Assembly (NCBI GenBank): GCA_018267615.1
Contig: JAFDYD010000038.1
Span: 63,148 to 103,263, forward strand
Direction of reading: 5' to 3'
Source: Bacteroidota bacterium
Lineage (GTDB): Bacteria > Bacteroidota > Bacteroidia > Chitinophagales > Chitinophagaceae
DNA: 40,116 nt
The notes under the pieces were generated by a model. It ran no database searches. It was not told the DNA's origin and was given only the letters and a program-made list of their open reading frames with translations. This document shows positions 1-8,622 of the stretch, piece by piece. The number at the start of each line of letters is the position of its first letter. Position 1 is the first letter of the stretch. Made by a program: the position numbers and the translations under genes.

Positions 1-46
1 TAACTTGTACCTTGCTTCTTGTACTTTACACCCAAACTTTACACCT
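1..46. repeat. Partial word-repeat element upstream of prfC
   Basis: The window opens with reiterated words of the type CTTGTACCTTG and CTTGTAC, then ACTTTACACC twice. The same CTTGTACCTTG word builds the right arm of the inverted repeat at 1677-1807, so this is probably the right edge of a related element whose left arm lies outside the window. It ends just before the prfC promoter. Confidence 0.5.
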
Positions 47-61
47 CTCAACTCTTTTAAG

Positions 62-69
62 TAATTTCG
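62..69 (+). promoter_or_regulatory. Putative prfC -7 box (TAATTTCG)
   Basis: TAATTTCG fits the Bacteroidota -7 consensus TAnnTTTG with one change, and it lies 18 nt before the prfC ATG. No clear -33 TTTG is visible at the usual distance. The identical 8-mer with the same 18-nt spacing precedes the gene at 23246. Confidence 0.45.
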
Positions 70-87
70 CGCCCGAAGAAAATAAAT

Positions 88-1674
88 ATGAAGTACAGAA
101 CTGAAATAGATAAACGTAGAACTTTTGCCATTATCTCGCACCCGGATGCTGGTAAAACAACCCTTACAGAAAAATTCCTTTTGTTCGGAGGTGCCATTCA
201 AACTGCGGGAGCTGTAAAAAGCAACAAGATCAGAAAATACGCTACAAGCGATTTTATGGAAATCGAAAGGCAGCGAGGAATTTCTGTTGCTACTTCGGTA
301 ATGAGTTTTGAATATAAAAATATTCTGATCAACCTGCTTGATACACCGGGTCACAAAGATTTTGCAGAAGATACTTACAGAACACTGACGGCAGTTGACA
401 GTGTGATCCTGGTTATCGACAGTGTAAACGGGGTTGAGGCGCAAACAAGAAGATTGATGGAAGTTTGTCGAATGCGTAACACGCCCGTGATTGTATTCGT
501 CAACAAAATGGATCGCGACGGAAAAAACAGGTTTGACTTATTGGAGGAGATCGAAAAAGAGTTGAATATAAAATTACATCCGATGACCTGGCCGATTAAT
601 AGTGGTAAGGATTTCAAAGGTGTTTATAATCTCGATGAAAAAAATCTCGTCTTATTCACTGCAAATACAAAAGCGAGCGACGAAGATATTATCCGGATCG
701 ATACGCTTGCGGATACTTCACTCGATCAGAAATTGGGTGAAAAAGATGCAGCTATTTTGCGTGAGGATGTAGAGCTTGTTGATGGAGTATATGGTGAGCT
801 GGATACGGAGGATTATCTCGCAGGTAAAATTGCACCCGTTTTCTTTGGCAGTGCCATTAATAATTTTGGCGTGCGGGAAATGCTGGATACATTTATTCGC
901 ATTGCACCTGTTCCGCAATGCCGTCCTACGAGTATCGGACCTGTTTGTCCGGACGAAGATAAACTCAGCGGTTTTGTTTTTAAGATCCACGCTAATCTTG
1001 ATCCCCGGCATCGCGACCGGATCGCATTCCTGCGCGTGTGCAGTGGAAGATTTGAGCGCAATAAATATTTTCATCATGTGCGGTTAAACAAGGACGTTAG
1101 ATTCAGCAATCCGTATACTTTTCTTGCGCGTGATAAAGATGTGATTGAAGAAGCCTATCCAGGCGATGTGGTCGGGTTATTCGATACTGGAAATTTTAAA
1201 ATCGGAGATACGTTGACAGAAGGGAAAGACTTTTATTTCACGGGTATTCCTTCTTTCTCTCCGGAAATTTTCAAAGAAGTCATCAATAAAGATCCGATGA
1301 AAACAAAGCAATTGGAAAAAGGATTATTGCAGTTGACAGATGAAGGCGTGGCGCAATTGTTCACTCAGTTCGGCGGAAACAAAAAAATTATCGGATGTGT
1401 GGGAGAGTTGCAATTTGAAGTGATACAATACCGGCTGTTGCATGAGTATAGTGCTTCGGTGCAATTTAACAATTTGCCATTTTACAAAGCTTGTTGGATT
1501 ACCAGCAAAGATCCGAAGACGCTGGAAGATTTTATACGATTCAAACAGGCAAACATAGCCGAAGATAAGGATGGCCATCTCGTTTATCTCGCGCAAAGCG
1601 AATGGTTTTTGAATACCGAAAGAAAAAATAACCCGGATATTGAATTTCATTTTACTTCGGAAATTCATAAGTGA
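88..1674 (+). CDS. prfC: Peptide chain release factor 3 (RF3)
   Basis: This is the GTPase that recycles RF1 and RF2 from the ribosome after termination. The protein has 528 residues, the usual RF3 length. The G motifs are clear: P-loop SHPDAGKTT near residues 17-25, RGIS in switch I, DTPGHKDF in switch II and NKMDRDG for guanine recognition. The C-terminal part (GCVGELQFEVIQYRL) is the conserved RF3 domain III signature. It differs from EF-G by its length and by the IQTAGAVK segment after the P-loop. The ATG follows an A-rich leader and a -7 box at 62-69. The gene appears monocistronic, because the stop is followed at once by a long inverted repeat. Identification is secure. Confidence 0.97.
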   Translation: MKYRTEIDKRRTFAIISHPDAGKTTLTEKFLLFGGAIQTAGAVKSNKIRKYATSDFMEIERQRGISVATSVMSFEYKNILINLLDTPGHKDFAEDTYRTLTAVDSVILVIDSVNGVEAQTRRLMEVCRMRNTPVIVFVNKMDRDGKNRFDLLEEIEKELNIKLHPMTWPINSGKDFKGVYNLDEKNLVLFTANTKASDEDIIRIDTLADTSLDQKLGEKDAAILREDVELVDGVYGELDTEDYLAGKIAPVFFGSAINNFGVREMLDTFIRIAPVPQCRPTSIGPVCPDEDKLSGFVFKIHANLDPRHRDRIAFLRVCSGRFERNKYFHHVRLNKDVRFSNPYTFLARDKDVIEEAYPGDVVGLFDTGNFKIGDTLTEGKDFYFTGIPSFSPEIFKEVINKDPMKTKQLEKGLLQLTDEGVAQLFTQFGGNKKIIGCVGELQFEVIQYRLLHEYSASVQFNNLPFYKACWITSKDPKTLEDFIRFKQANIAEDKDGHLVYLAQSEWFLNTERKNNPDIEFHFTSEIHK

Positions 1675-1676
1675 GT

Positions 1677-1807
1677 GAAGAAACAAGGCACAAGGTACAA
1701 GGTACAAGGTACAAGGCACAAGATTCAAGGTACAAGGTACAAGGTTCAAGATGTAACGCATCTTGAACCTTGTACCTTGAACCTTGTACCTTGTAGCTCG
1801 TTTCTTC
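1677..1807. repeat. Long inverted repeat built from ACAAGGT words; probable terminator
   Basis: The left arm repeats ACAAGGTACAAGG-type words, and the right arm is the complement (CCTTGTACCTTG words). The inner hairpin pairs about 1718-1753 with 1759-1794 around the 5-nt loop TAACG, with only about three mismatches. An outer GAAGAAAC (1677-1684) is matched by GTTTCTTC (1800-1807). It starts 3 nt after the prfC stop and ends 15 nt before the next -7 box. It could end prfC transcription, but it is far longer than a terminator needs to be and has no clear T tract. Confidence 0.85.
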
Positions 1808-1822
1808 AATAATCACCTTTTT

Positions 1823-1830
1823 TAACTTCG
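1823..1830 (+). promoter_or_regulatory. Putative -7 box (TAACTTCG) for a leaderless transcript
   Basis: TAACTTCG matches the Bacteroidota -7 form with a single T-to-C change and lies only 5 nt before the ATG at 1836. With the usual distance from -7 box to start of transcription, the mRNA would begin at or within a few bases of the start codon. Confidence 0.4.
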
Positions 1831-1835
1831 ACGAT

Positions 1836-2345
1836 ATGGTTGAGACAGATCACCTTGTTATTTTACCACTGAACTATGAGCAACTTGAGTTATACCTGCA
1901 GGGAAACGGCAGGCTTGAAAAACTTTTACATTTAAAAGATCTTGGAAGAACAATCGCTCCGGATGTAAAAGAAATGGTTACTGCGTTTACGCTGCCTAAA
2001 ATAAAAAAAGCTGGTCCAGCCAATTATCTTTTTTTTACCTTTTGGATCGTCGTTGAAAAAAAATCACGATCAATTGTAGCGGAATTAGGATTTAAAGGCG
2101 AGCCAAATGAAAAAGGTGAAATAGAAATTGGGTATGGAACAATGCCCACGCAACGTGGAAAGGGATTCATGACAGAAGCGGTAGGAGGGATGATTGAATG
2201 GGCAAAACATCAATCGAACATCAAATTTATTCTTGCGGAAACAGAAGAAAAAAATACGGCGTCGATTAAAATCGTTCAAAAAAATAATTTTGAATATACG
2301 GGGAAAAAAGGGAGGATGATGTGGTGGAAGGTGGCTGTGAAATGA
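1836..2345 (+). CDS. GNAT-family N-acetyltransferase (RimJ/RimL type)
   Basis: The protein has 169 residues, the usual size of Acetyltransf_3 / RimJ-RimL-like enzymes that move an acetyl group from acetyl-CoA to an amine. The acetyl-CoA-binding motif A is visible as QRGKGFMTEAVGGMIEWA near residues 109-126, preceded by a beta strand EIEIGYGTM. The C-terminal NTASIKIVQKNNFEYTG is the typical late alpha/beta element. The substrate cannot be told: relatives include ribosomal protein acetylases, antibiotic-modifying enzymes and many of unknown target. Its TGA stop is inside the TGAAC end of the adjoining inverted repeat, so the 3' end of the gene and the element share bases. Confidence 0.88.
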   Translation: MVETDHLVILPLNYEQLELYLQGNGRLEKLLHLKDLGRTIAPDVKEMVTAFTLPKIKKAGPANYLFFTFWIVVEKKSRSIVAELGFKGEPNEKGEIEIGYGTMPTQRGKGFMTEAVGGMIEWAKHQSNIKFILAETEEKNTASIKIVQKNNFEYTGKKGRMMWWKVAVK

Positions 2346-2657
2346 ACTTCTGATGGGTACGATTTGACTGATGGGCTATGACGGTTCATAAAATTTGAAA
2401 ATCATAAGGAAAATTAAGTCTATGACTATCGGTATTACTTTTTTACGACCCGTGCATTATCAAAGCCCATCAGTCAAATCATACCCATCAGAAGTTCACT
2501 TCAGATGCGTATGATTTGCCTGATGGCCTATTATAGTTTATCGAATTTGAAAATGATGAGATAAAGGAAATTAAGTCTAGGACTATCGGTATTACTTTTT
2601 CGACCCATGCAATAACAAAGCCCATCAATCAAATCATACCCATCCATCAGAAGTTCA
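2343..2657. repeat. Tandem pair of GTGAAC-type palindromic elements
   Basis: Two copies of an element of about 150-160 bp fill the whole space between two convergent genes. Unit 1 has arms near 2343-2377 and 2463-2497, reading GAACTTCTGATGGG inward, with one mismatch. Unit 2 runs from about 2497 to 2657; its left arm is more diverged and its right arm carries an extra CAT. The unit interiors also match: AAGTCTATGACTATCGG near 2416 and AAGTCTAGGACTATCGG near 2573, offset 157 bp. The outer ends overlap the stop codons of both flanking genes (TGA at 2343-2345, and the complement of 2655-2657). Confidence 0.9.
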
Positions 2658-3998
2658 CTTCAGCGGAATCCCGGTATAATTATGCGGCGTAATTCTTTTC
2701 AATTCTTTTTTTATAGTTGCTGCAATTTTTAATCCGTCTATAAAACTATGAATGGATTGTTTGGTGATAGCAGCATTTCCGCGCGTAAGTTCTTTTAACG
2801 CTTCATAAGGTTGTGGATATTCTTCCCTTCTTAAAATAGTTTGAATCGCTTCTGCTACGACCGCCCAGTTATTATCAAGATCCTGTTGCAATTTCGGTTC
2901 ATTCAATACCAATTTCCCCAAGCCCTTCTCAATTGATTTCAATGCAAGAATTGAATGGGCAAATGGAACTCCGATATTTCTTAAAGTAGTGGAATCTGTC
3001 AAATCTCTTTGCAACCGCGACACTGGCAATTTTGAAGAAAGATATTCGAAAGAAGCGTTAGCCATTCCAAGATTCCCCTCAGCATTTTCAAAATCGATCG
3101 GATTCACTTTATGTGGCATTGCTGAGGACCCGATTTCTCCCTTTTTTATTTTTTGTTTGAAATAATCCATGGAGACATAGGTCCAGATATCGCGGCAAAA
3201 ATCAATCAAAATATTGTTGATTCGTTTGATCGCATCGAAATGAGCGGCGAGATGATCGTAATGTTCGATTTGTGTAGTGTATTGTTGACGATGTAATCCC
3301 AACACGCCTTCTACAAATTCATTAGCCAGTTTTGTCCAGTCTTTTTTTGGAAATGCAACATAATGTGCATTCATATTACCTGATGCTCCGCCAAATTTTG
3401 CGGAAAAAGGAATTTGAATGAGCAGTTCGACCTGGTCTTCTATACGTTCAACAAAAACCATAATTTCTTTTCCCAGTGTTGTTGGACTAGCTGGTTGTCC
3501 ATGTGTGCGGGCAAGCATAGATACACTGCGCCATTCTTTTGCCAGCAATTGTAACTGCCTGTTTAGATTTAGTAAACCCGGCAGGTATTCAATTTCCATC
3601 GCGTATTTCCATAGCAAAGGAATCGCGGTGTTATTGATGTCTTGTGATGTAAGTCCGAAGTGAATCCATTCCTTGGTATCATCAGCACTTGTTTGATCGA
3701 GTTTTGTTTTCAAAAAATACTCTACAGCTTTTACATCATGATTGGTGATGCGTTCAGTTTTTTTTATTTCCTGCGCATCTTCTATACTAAAATTTTCTAC
3801 AACTTCCTGCAAATGTTTTTTTGCAGCGGCAGGTAAACTAAAAAAATCTTTTTGAGCGAGAAAAAGAAAATATTCCACTTCAACAATTACTCTTGACTTG
3901 ATCAGCGCATACTCAGAAAAGTATTCATCAAGCTGGTGCAACTGGTTGCGGTAGCGTCCATCAAGCGGAGAAATAGCTGTGAGTGCATTCAGTTCCAT
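2655..3998 (-). CDS. purB: Adenylosuccinate lyase
   Basis: This enzyme catalyses two fumarate-releasing steps of purine synthesis: SAICAR to AICAR, and adenylosuccinate to AMP. The protein has 447 residues, close to the long (E. coli-like) PurB class. The fumarate lyase signature is GSSAMPHKVNP near residue 290. The RTHGQPASPTT segment near residue 165 carries the catalytic histidine, and LTSQDINNTA is the other conserved active-site block. The C-terminus ends shortly after the conserved NYTG, and the TGA lies inside the GTGAAC end of the palindromic element, so the last few codons may have been set by that element. It is divergent from the mqnA gene with a 75-bp shared promoter space. Confidence 0.97.
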   Translation of the reverse strand: MELNALTAISPLDGRYRNQLHQLDEYFSEYALIKSRVIVEVEYFLFLAQKDFFSLPAAAKKHLQEVVENFSIEDAQEIKKTERITNHDVKAVEYFLKTKLDQTSADDTKEWIHFGLTSQDINNTAIPLLWKYAMEIEYLPGLLNLNRQLQLLAKEWRSVSMLARTHGQPASPTTLGKEIMVFVERIEDQVELLIQIPFSAKFGGASGNMNAHYVAFPKKDWTKLANEFVEGVLGLHRQQYTTQIEHYDHLAAHFDAIKRINNILIDFCRDIWTYVSMDYFKQKIKKGEIGSSAMPHKVNPIDFENAEGNLGMANASFEYLSSKLPVSRLQRDLTDSTTLRNIGVPFAHSILALKSIEKGLGKLVLNEPKLQQDLDNNWAVVAEAIQTILRREEYPQPYEALKELTRGNAAITKQSIHSFIDGLKIAATIKKELKRITPHNYTGIPLK

Positions 3999-4042
3999 GA
4001 AGCTTATTTGAAAATTGAGTGTGTTAATTAAAGCCGGTGCCT

Positions 4043-4050
4043 TAGTTTTG
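4043..4050 (+). promoter_or_regulatory. -7 box (TAGTTTTG) of mqnA
   Basis: TAGTTTTG is a perfect match to TAnnTTTG and lies 23 nt before the TTG start at 4074. It supports a start near 4074, because no in-frame ATG lies between it and the conserved N-terminus. Confidence 0.55.
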
Positions 4051-4073
4051 CAGCCAAAATTAACATAAAGGAC

Positions 4074-4817
4074 TTGGAAAGAAAAATACGCGTAGGCGCA
4101 GTGAGCTATTTGAATACGAAACCCCTGCTTTATGGAATCCAGCGGTCTTCATTGATGAGTAATATCGACCTGAAAATTGACTATCCTGCAAAAATTGCTT
4201 CAATGCTTTTGAATGATGAGATTGATCTCGGTCTTGTTCCGGTTGCCATCATTCCACAAATGAAATCTTACTATATAAACACCGATTATTGTATCGCCAG
4301 TAATGGACCGATTGCTTCGGTTTGTTTATTTAGTGAAACGCCACTTGAAAAAGTCGAAAAAGTTTTACTGGATTATCAAAGCAGAACATCAGTACTTCTT
4401 GCAAAAATATTATTGAAAGAATATTGGAATGCGCAACCCGAACTCGTGGATGCAAGAGATGATTTCAGGGAACATATTCGAGAAAAAGTTGCGGGTGTAG
4501 TGATTGGCGATCGTGCATTGGAGCAAAGATTCCAATCTAAATACATTTATGATTTAGGAGATGCCTGGAAAAAATTGACAAACCTTCCCTTTGTTTTCGC
4601 AGCCTGGATCAGCAACAAAAAATTAGACGATGTATTTGTGAGGGAATTCAACAATGCAAATGCCGTTGGGTTGCACAATCTTGAATCTGTTTTAAAAGAA
4701 ATCGAATATGATAAATTTGATTTACACGATTACTACACAAAATTCATCAAGTATACCTTGGATGAGAAAAAAATGAAAGGGCTGGATTTGTTTTTGAAAA
4801 AATTAAATGGATTATAG
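4074..4817 (+). CDS. mqnA: Chorismate dehydratase of the futalosine menaquinone pathway
   Basis: MqnA turns chorismate into 3-[(1-carboxyvinyl)oxy]benzoate, the first step of futalosine-route menaquinone synthesis. The protein has 247 residues. The N-terminal RVGAVSYLNTKPLLYG is the family signature; LGLVPVAIIPQM and ASNGPIASVCLF are the next conserved blocks, and GVVIGDRALE follows. The fold is like a periplasmic binding protein but there is no signal peptide, as expected for a cytosolic enzyme. I chose TTG at 4074 because the conserved N-terminus begins there, no ATG is available, and AAAGGA precedes it. The rest of the pathway is not in the window. Confidence 0.93.
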   Translation: MERKIRVGAVSYLNTKPLLYGIQRSSLMSNIDLKIDYPAKIASMLLNDEIDLGLVPVAIIPQMKSYYINTDYCIASNGPIASVCLFSETPLEKVEKVLLDYQSRTSVLLAKILLKEYWNAQPELVDARDDFREHIREKVAGVVIGDRALEQRFQSKYIYDLGDAWKKLTNLPFVFAAWISNKKLDDVFVREFNNANAVGLHNLESVLKEIEYDKFDLHDYYTKFIKYTLDEKKMKGLDLFLKKLNGL

Positions 4818-4845
4818 CCCGTCGGTTCAAATGTGAATGAACTTT

Positions 4846-7809
4846 TTATCTAATCAAAAACACTGTTCCTTTCAAATCAACATTTCCGCATGGTGTGAGC
4901 GCACGTATTATATATATGAATCCTCCACTGTCCTGCGGCGTTCCTTTAAAAGTTCCATCCCAGCAGTCTGAAGGATTTTTTGTAGCAAAAACAAGTTGTC
5001 CCCATCGATTATAAATTGAAAATTCTTTTAGTTCAATACCTCCCCATTGCTTCAATCCAAAACAATCATTCTTGCCATCGCCATTTGGTGTAAATGCATT
5101 GGGTACTTTATATGCGTTTTTGCCAAGAGGTGAAATCGTTATTGTCAGCGAGTCGTATGCGGTGCATCCTTCTTTATTGGTGACGGCAAGTACATATGAG
5201 ACGGTGTTACCGATGGTTACCACAGGATTTGAGATGGAAGGATCGCTCAATCCTGTTGGCGGTGCCCACGAGTAAAATTCGCCACCGGACGCGTTGAGTT
5301 GAATGCTGGTGTTGATGCATCCAAGAATATCAGGACCAGCATTTGCAAACGGAACGGGTTTAACTGTCACAGGTTGGGTGGCAGAATCTGCACAGCCATT
5401 CGTTGCTGTGAATTTGTATTGTATGGGATAAACTCCCGCTACAATTTTTGAAAGATCGAAGAAACCTGTGGGAGATACGCCATTGCCGCTAAACACACCA
5501 ATTCCCTGCAATCCCGAACTTTCCGATACTTGTGTGATGATGAACGAAGAGTCGTTATTGCATACATCGTTTATTGCCCCAAAAGAAATTTTTGGCGAAG
5601 GAAGAATGTTCACGTTTGCGATATCGGATATGAAATTGGAAGTGCGTACACAGCCGGAATTGTCTGAAATGGATTTAAGCGTGTATGTGTTGCCGTTAGT
5701 CGCCGGAGGCAGCGTAATGACTCCATTTACAGGATTAACAATTGTAGTAACATTGATTCCGTCGTCGATCTGAAATGTAAATGGAGCTGATCCCTGTGTG
5801 GTGTTAAAATTTAAAAGAATGGGACTGCCCGCGCACGCGGTACTTCCGGTAATTCCTCCTTGAGGAAGCGGGTTAACATAGATTATAATAGCAGAATCCG
5901 CCGGGTTTGAATTTGTGCAGCCGGACGCATCTGAGACAGATGTGAGTATGAAGGTGGTTGTATCAGTAAGCGTATAAGGTGTTGTAAAAGATGATCCGTT
6001 TAAAATATTGTTTTGGGTAAAACTGCTGGTGCTGTCTGTGTAGGTTATCGAGAACGGTGAAATGCCAGTTGCAGAGATTATCGTCATATTTGCGATATCC
6101 CCGGCACAAATATTTCCACCAAACAATTTTGTTTGTGGTCGTGGTTTGATATTTAGAATGGTCTCATTCGATATGACTCTGCAGTGATTTGAATTAATAT
6201 TCAGGCCGTCACCAGCTAGTAGCCTGTATTTATAATTTCGGGGTAGAGGTGACAGCGGCGCAACCAAGTTAATTTGCTGTGAGCTGGAATTGGGAATATC
6301 AATCCAGGTTTTTCCGCTATCGCTACTTACTTGCCATAAGAAACCAGGGTTCGCATATCCTGTCGAAATATTTCCATATAATGAAAAAGCGGAACTTTCA
6401 CATATTGAAATTGAGTCGACAGATGTAGCCTGACTGAATGATGCTGTTGTTGTAGGGCCGCATGGACGAAAAGTGATATCGTCAATCGCCAAATCGTTGC
6501 CTACGTTTGCAAGTCCCCCTGGACTATTGTTTATCATTCGCAACACAACGGTGGACACATTTGATGGTGTCGTAAAATAAAATCCATATTGCTGCCATGA
6601 AAAATTGTTTGTCTGACTGATTGGCCCGGTGTCATAAGTTCCTAATACGGTTCCGTCGGATTGTTCGATGCGAAAAGTAATGTCGGGATTGACGCCAATT
6701 ATTTTTGACGGATCTAAAACATTGGCAATCCATGCAGCAAATTCATAAGTTGTCGACCCACACAAATTGGTTACAGTTTGATTATAGAATTCTCCTGGCT
6801 GTTCGCTTGAATTATAAAAAGCCATATAACCGTTAGGATCATTTGGCGTATGGTTGAGCGATCCGGAAAACCAATCGACATTGTACGGAACATTATTTGT
6901 TATGGTGTACTGGCCATCAATCGGAGTGGGGTTTGCCGGGTTGCCGGAGACAGGTACATATGTGAGGGTAGTAGATGCACCAGGTGCTGCTAATGACAAA
7001 TTAGGGCCCGGATTATTGCCACTTCCGAACGTAACGTTTACAACTGGGTCTCCCAGTGAGCCGTTACAAAGTGTAGATGTTGTTTGAACGTTGCATAGTG
7101 CGTTTACTTCCTGTTGATTTAATGCGCGACTGTAGATGCGTACCTCATCAATTTTACCTTTGAATTGTTGTGGATCACCAGACCACCACGAGCCAATTTG
7201 AATATCTGCGTTTGCACATTGGTTTAAATTGACAAAACCTGCATTTTTTGATTGAATTAGTATGCCATTTAAATAAATTTTTTGAATACCATTTTCAAAA
7301 GTAGCCACCACGCAGTACCATTGATTCGTCGTAATTGGAGAAGACGTATTTACATAAGCAGCGTTAAGAGGCGGACTAGCACATCCGTCGGTAGCAGAAT
7401 TAACCCCAAAAAGTACACCGGGGTATAAACTGAAATCCATTGCAACCTGAAATTGAGTACCGACTCCCAGATTGTAACCAATTTTGCCTAGAAGCGTTTG
7501 AACACCGTTTTGTTCGGGGCTAAAATTTAAGCTTATGGTCAATGCATTTGACGGATTTAGATTTGCGGAGTTAGGAATTTGAATATAGTCGTCTAGTCCG
7601 TCGAAATGGTAAGCGCTGTTTGAGTTGCCTATCTTATCAGTGGTAAGCTGCGCTCCATTCATTACATTTCCATTGTTTCCGTTTCCACTTTGATCGGAAG
7701 CATTTCCGTTAAATGGGTAATATGCTACCAAACCTTGGGATAAATTGATTTGGCCTTGGGTCCGCAAAATGAATATAAGAGTAAAGAAAATGAATATTAC
7801 ATTTTTCAA
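4846..7809 (-). CDS. Large secreted LamG protein with type B (gliding-type) T9SS sorting domain
   Basis: The protein has 987 residues. Residues 1-20 are a signal peptide ending at TQGQ. Residues about 24-240 form a LamG/concanavalin-like domain (LVAYYPFNGNASDQSGNGNNG at its start, KIDEVRIYSRALNQQEV at its end). Residues about 247-452 look like a second jelly-roll module ending in AIDDITFRPCG. Ig/PKD-like modules follow to about 890. The last 85 residues (NAFTPNGDGKNDCF, YNRWGQLVF, CWDGTFKG, GGFIYII) are the gliding-motility-associated C-terminal domain that directs export and surface attachment by type IX secretion. It probably acts as a surface adhesin or sugar binder; the ligand is unknown. 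The LamG domain is paralogous to the lipoprotein at 10836. Confidence 0.9.
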   Translation of the reverse strand: MKNVIFIFFTLIFILRTQGQINLSQGLVAYYPFNGNASDQSGNGNNGNVMNGAQLTTDKIGNSNSAYHFDGLDDYIQIPNSANLNPSNALTISLNFSPEQNGVQTLLGKIGYNLGVGTQFQVAMDFSLYPGVLFGVNSATDGCASPPLNAAYVNTSSPITTNQWYCVVATFENGIQKIYLNGILIQSKNAGFVNLNQCANADIQIGSWWSGDPQQFKGKIDEVRIYSRALNQQEVNALCNVQTTSTLCNGSLGDPVVNVTFGSGNNPGPNLSLAAPGASTTLTYVPVSGNPANPTPIDGQYTITNNVPYNVDWFSGSLNHTPNDPNGYMAFYNSSEQPGEFYNQTVTNLCGSTTYEFAAWIANVLDPSKIIGVNPDITFRIEQSDGTVLGTYDTGPISQTNNFSWQQYGFYFTTPSNVSTVVLRMINNSPGGLANVGNDLAIDDITFRPCGPTTTASFSQATSVDSISICESSAFSLYGNISTGYANPGFLWQVSSDSGKTWIDIPNSSSQQINLVAPLSPLPRNYKYRLLAGDGLNINSNHCRVISNETILNIKPRPQTKLFGGNICAGDIANMTIISATGISPFSITYTDSTSSFTQNNILNGSSFTTPYTLTDTTTFILTSVSDASGCTNSNPADSAIIIYVNPLPQGGITGSTACAGSPILLNFNTTQGSAPFTFQIDDGINVTTIVNPVNGVITLPPATNGNTYTLKSISDNSGCVRTSNFISDIANVNILPSPKISFGAINDVCNNDSSFIITQVSESSGLQGIGVFSGNGVSPTGFFDLSKIVAGVYPIQYKFTATNGCADSATQPVTVKPVPFANAGPDILGCINTSIQLNASGGEFYSWAPPTGLSDPSISNPVVTIGNTVSYVLAVTNKEGCTAYDSLTITISPLGKNAYKVPNAFTPNGDGKNDCFGLKQWGGIELKEFSIYNRWGQLVFATKNPSDCWDGTFKGTPQDSGGFIYIIRALTPCGNVDLKGTVFLIR

Positions 7810-7875
7810 TGGGAGGGGTAATAGTTTTTAAAAATATAAAAATTATTGAAAATCGCATAATAAGAAATTTTATAT

Positions 7876-7883
7876 TATTATTG
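7876..7883 (+). promoter_or_regulatory. Possible -7 box before the methyltransferase cassette
   Basis: TATTATTG differs from TAnnTTTG by one base, lies 37 nt before the ATG at 7921, and sits in a very AT-rich divergent spacer of about 110 bp. Weak evidence; no -33 element is clear. Confidence 0.25.
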
Positions 7884-7920
7884 CCCACCTGAAAAATGAT
7901 CGCTAAGAATAAAATAGAAT

Positions 7921-8622
7921 ATGTCTGATATCAACAAAGAATTTTCGCCGTCGTTAATATATCCTACTTATTTTATAAGACATGGTTTAAAGCAAGCGAT
8001 TTATAAGTTTTCATCACAGATGACGGGAAGGTTATTGGATTTTGGATGTGGTTCGAAGCCTTACAAAAGCTTTTTTAAAGTAGATGAATACGTTGGAGTA
8101 GATTTTCAAAATGAAGGCCATCCGCACGACAATGAACAAATAGATTTTTTTTATGATGGTAAAGCACTGCCATTCCCAAACGAATATTTTGACTGTGTCC
8201 TATGCAGTGAAGTTTTTGAGCATATATTTAATCTGGAAGAAGTATTAAAAGAGATAAACAGGGTATTAAAAAAAGACGGGAAGATATTAATTACATGCCC
8301 GTTTGTCTGGAATGAACATGAAATACCGTTTGACTATGCCAGATACACTTTATTCGCGTTAAAAGATATTTTGGAAAGAAATAATTTTTGTATTGTCGAA
8401 TTTGAAAAGTCGGGCAATTTTGTTACAACATTGACACAATTGTGGGTTTTGTACTTTAGTATTCTTTTGCAAGATCGATGGAGAAAAATTATAATTTTAA
8501 GATGGTTTTACAAAATCACCTTTGTATTATTCCCTAATGTCATTGGGCTTTTTTTAAACATTATTCTTCCCAACAATAAAACCCTATACTTAAACAATAT
8601 TGTTTTGGCCAAAAAGAAATGA
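7921..8622 (+). CDS. Class I SAM-dependent methyltransferase
   Basis: The protein has 233 residues. The SAM-binding motif I is LLDFGCGSK at residues 38-46. The later motif block is VLCSEVFEHI followed by LKEINRVLKKDGKILITCPF, as in Methyltransf_11/23 enzymes. The C-terminal part has two hydrophobic stretches (around WVLYFSILL and FVLFPNVIGLFLNIILP), so it may be attached to the membrane. It overlaps the next gene by 4 nt (ATGA), indicating tight coupling with a glycosyltransferase, and so its substrate is probably a cell-surface glycan or its lipid-linked precursor. It is AT-rich compared with the housekeeping genes around it. The exact substrate is not readable from sequence. Confidence 0.85.
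   Translation: MSDINKEFSPSLIYPTYFIRHGLKQAIYKFSSQMTGRLLDFGCGSKPYKSFFKVDEYVGVDFQNEGHPHDNEQIDFFYDGKALPFPNEYFDCVLCSEVFEHIFNLEEVLKEINRVLKKDGKILITCPFVWNEHEIPFDYARYTLFALKDILERNNFCIVEFEKSGNFVTTLTQLWVLYFSILLQDRWRKIIILRWFYKITFVLFPNVIGLFLNIILPNNKTLYLNNIVLAKKK

Noticed and set aside
718..1087. Overlapping reading frames of 80-120 codons on both strands inside prfC
   Set aside because: They are shadows of the prfC frame, which has full family motifs throughout; the products have no domain or promoter.
1324..1809. Minus-strand frame of 161 codons ending over prfC with repeated LVPCTLN-like residues
   Set aside because: Its N-terminal part translates the word palindrome at 1677-1807 and the rest is a shadow of prfC.
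2343..2657. CRISPR array
   Set aside because: The repeats are inverted arms with unequal words, two tandem units only, with no constant short repeat and no spacers; no cas genes are present.
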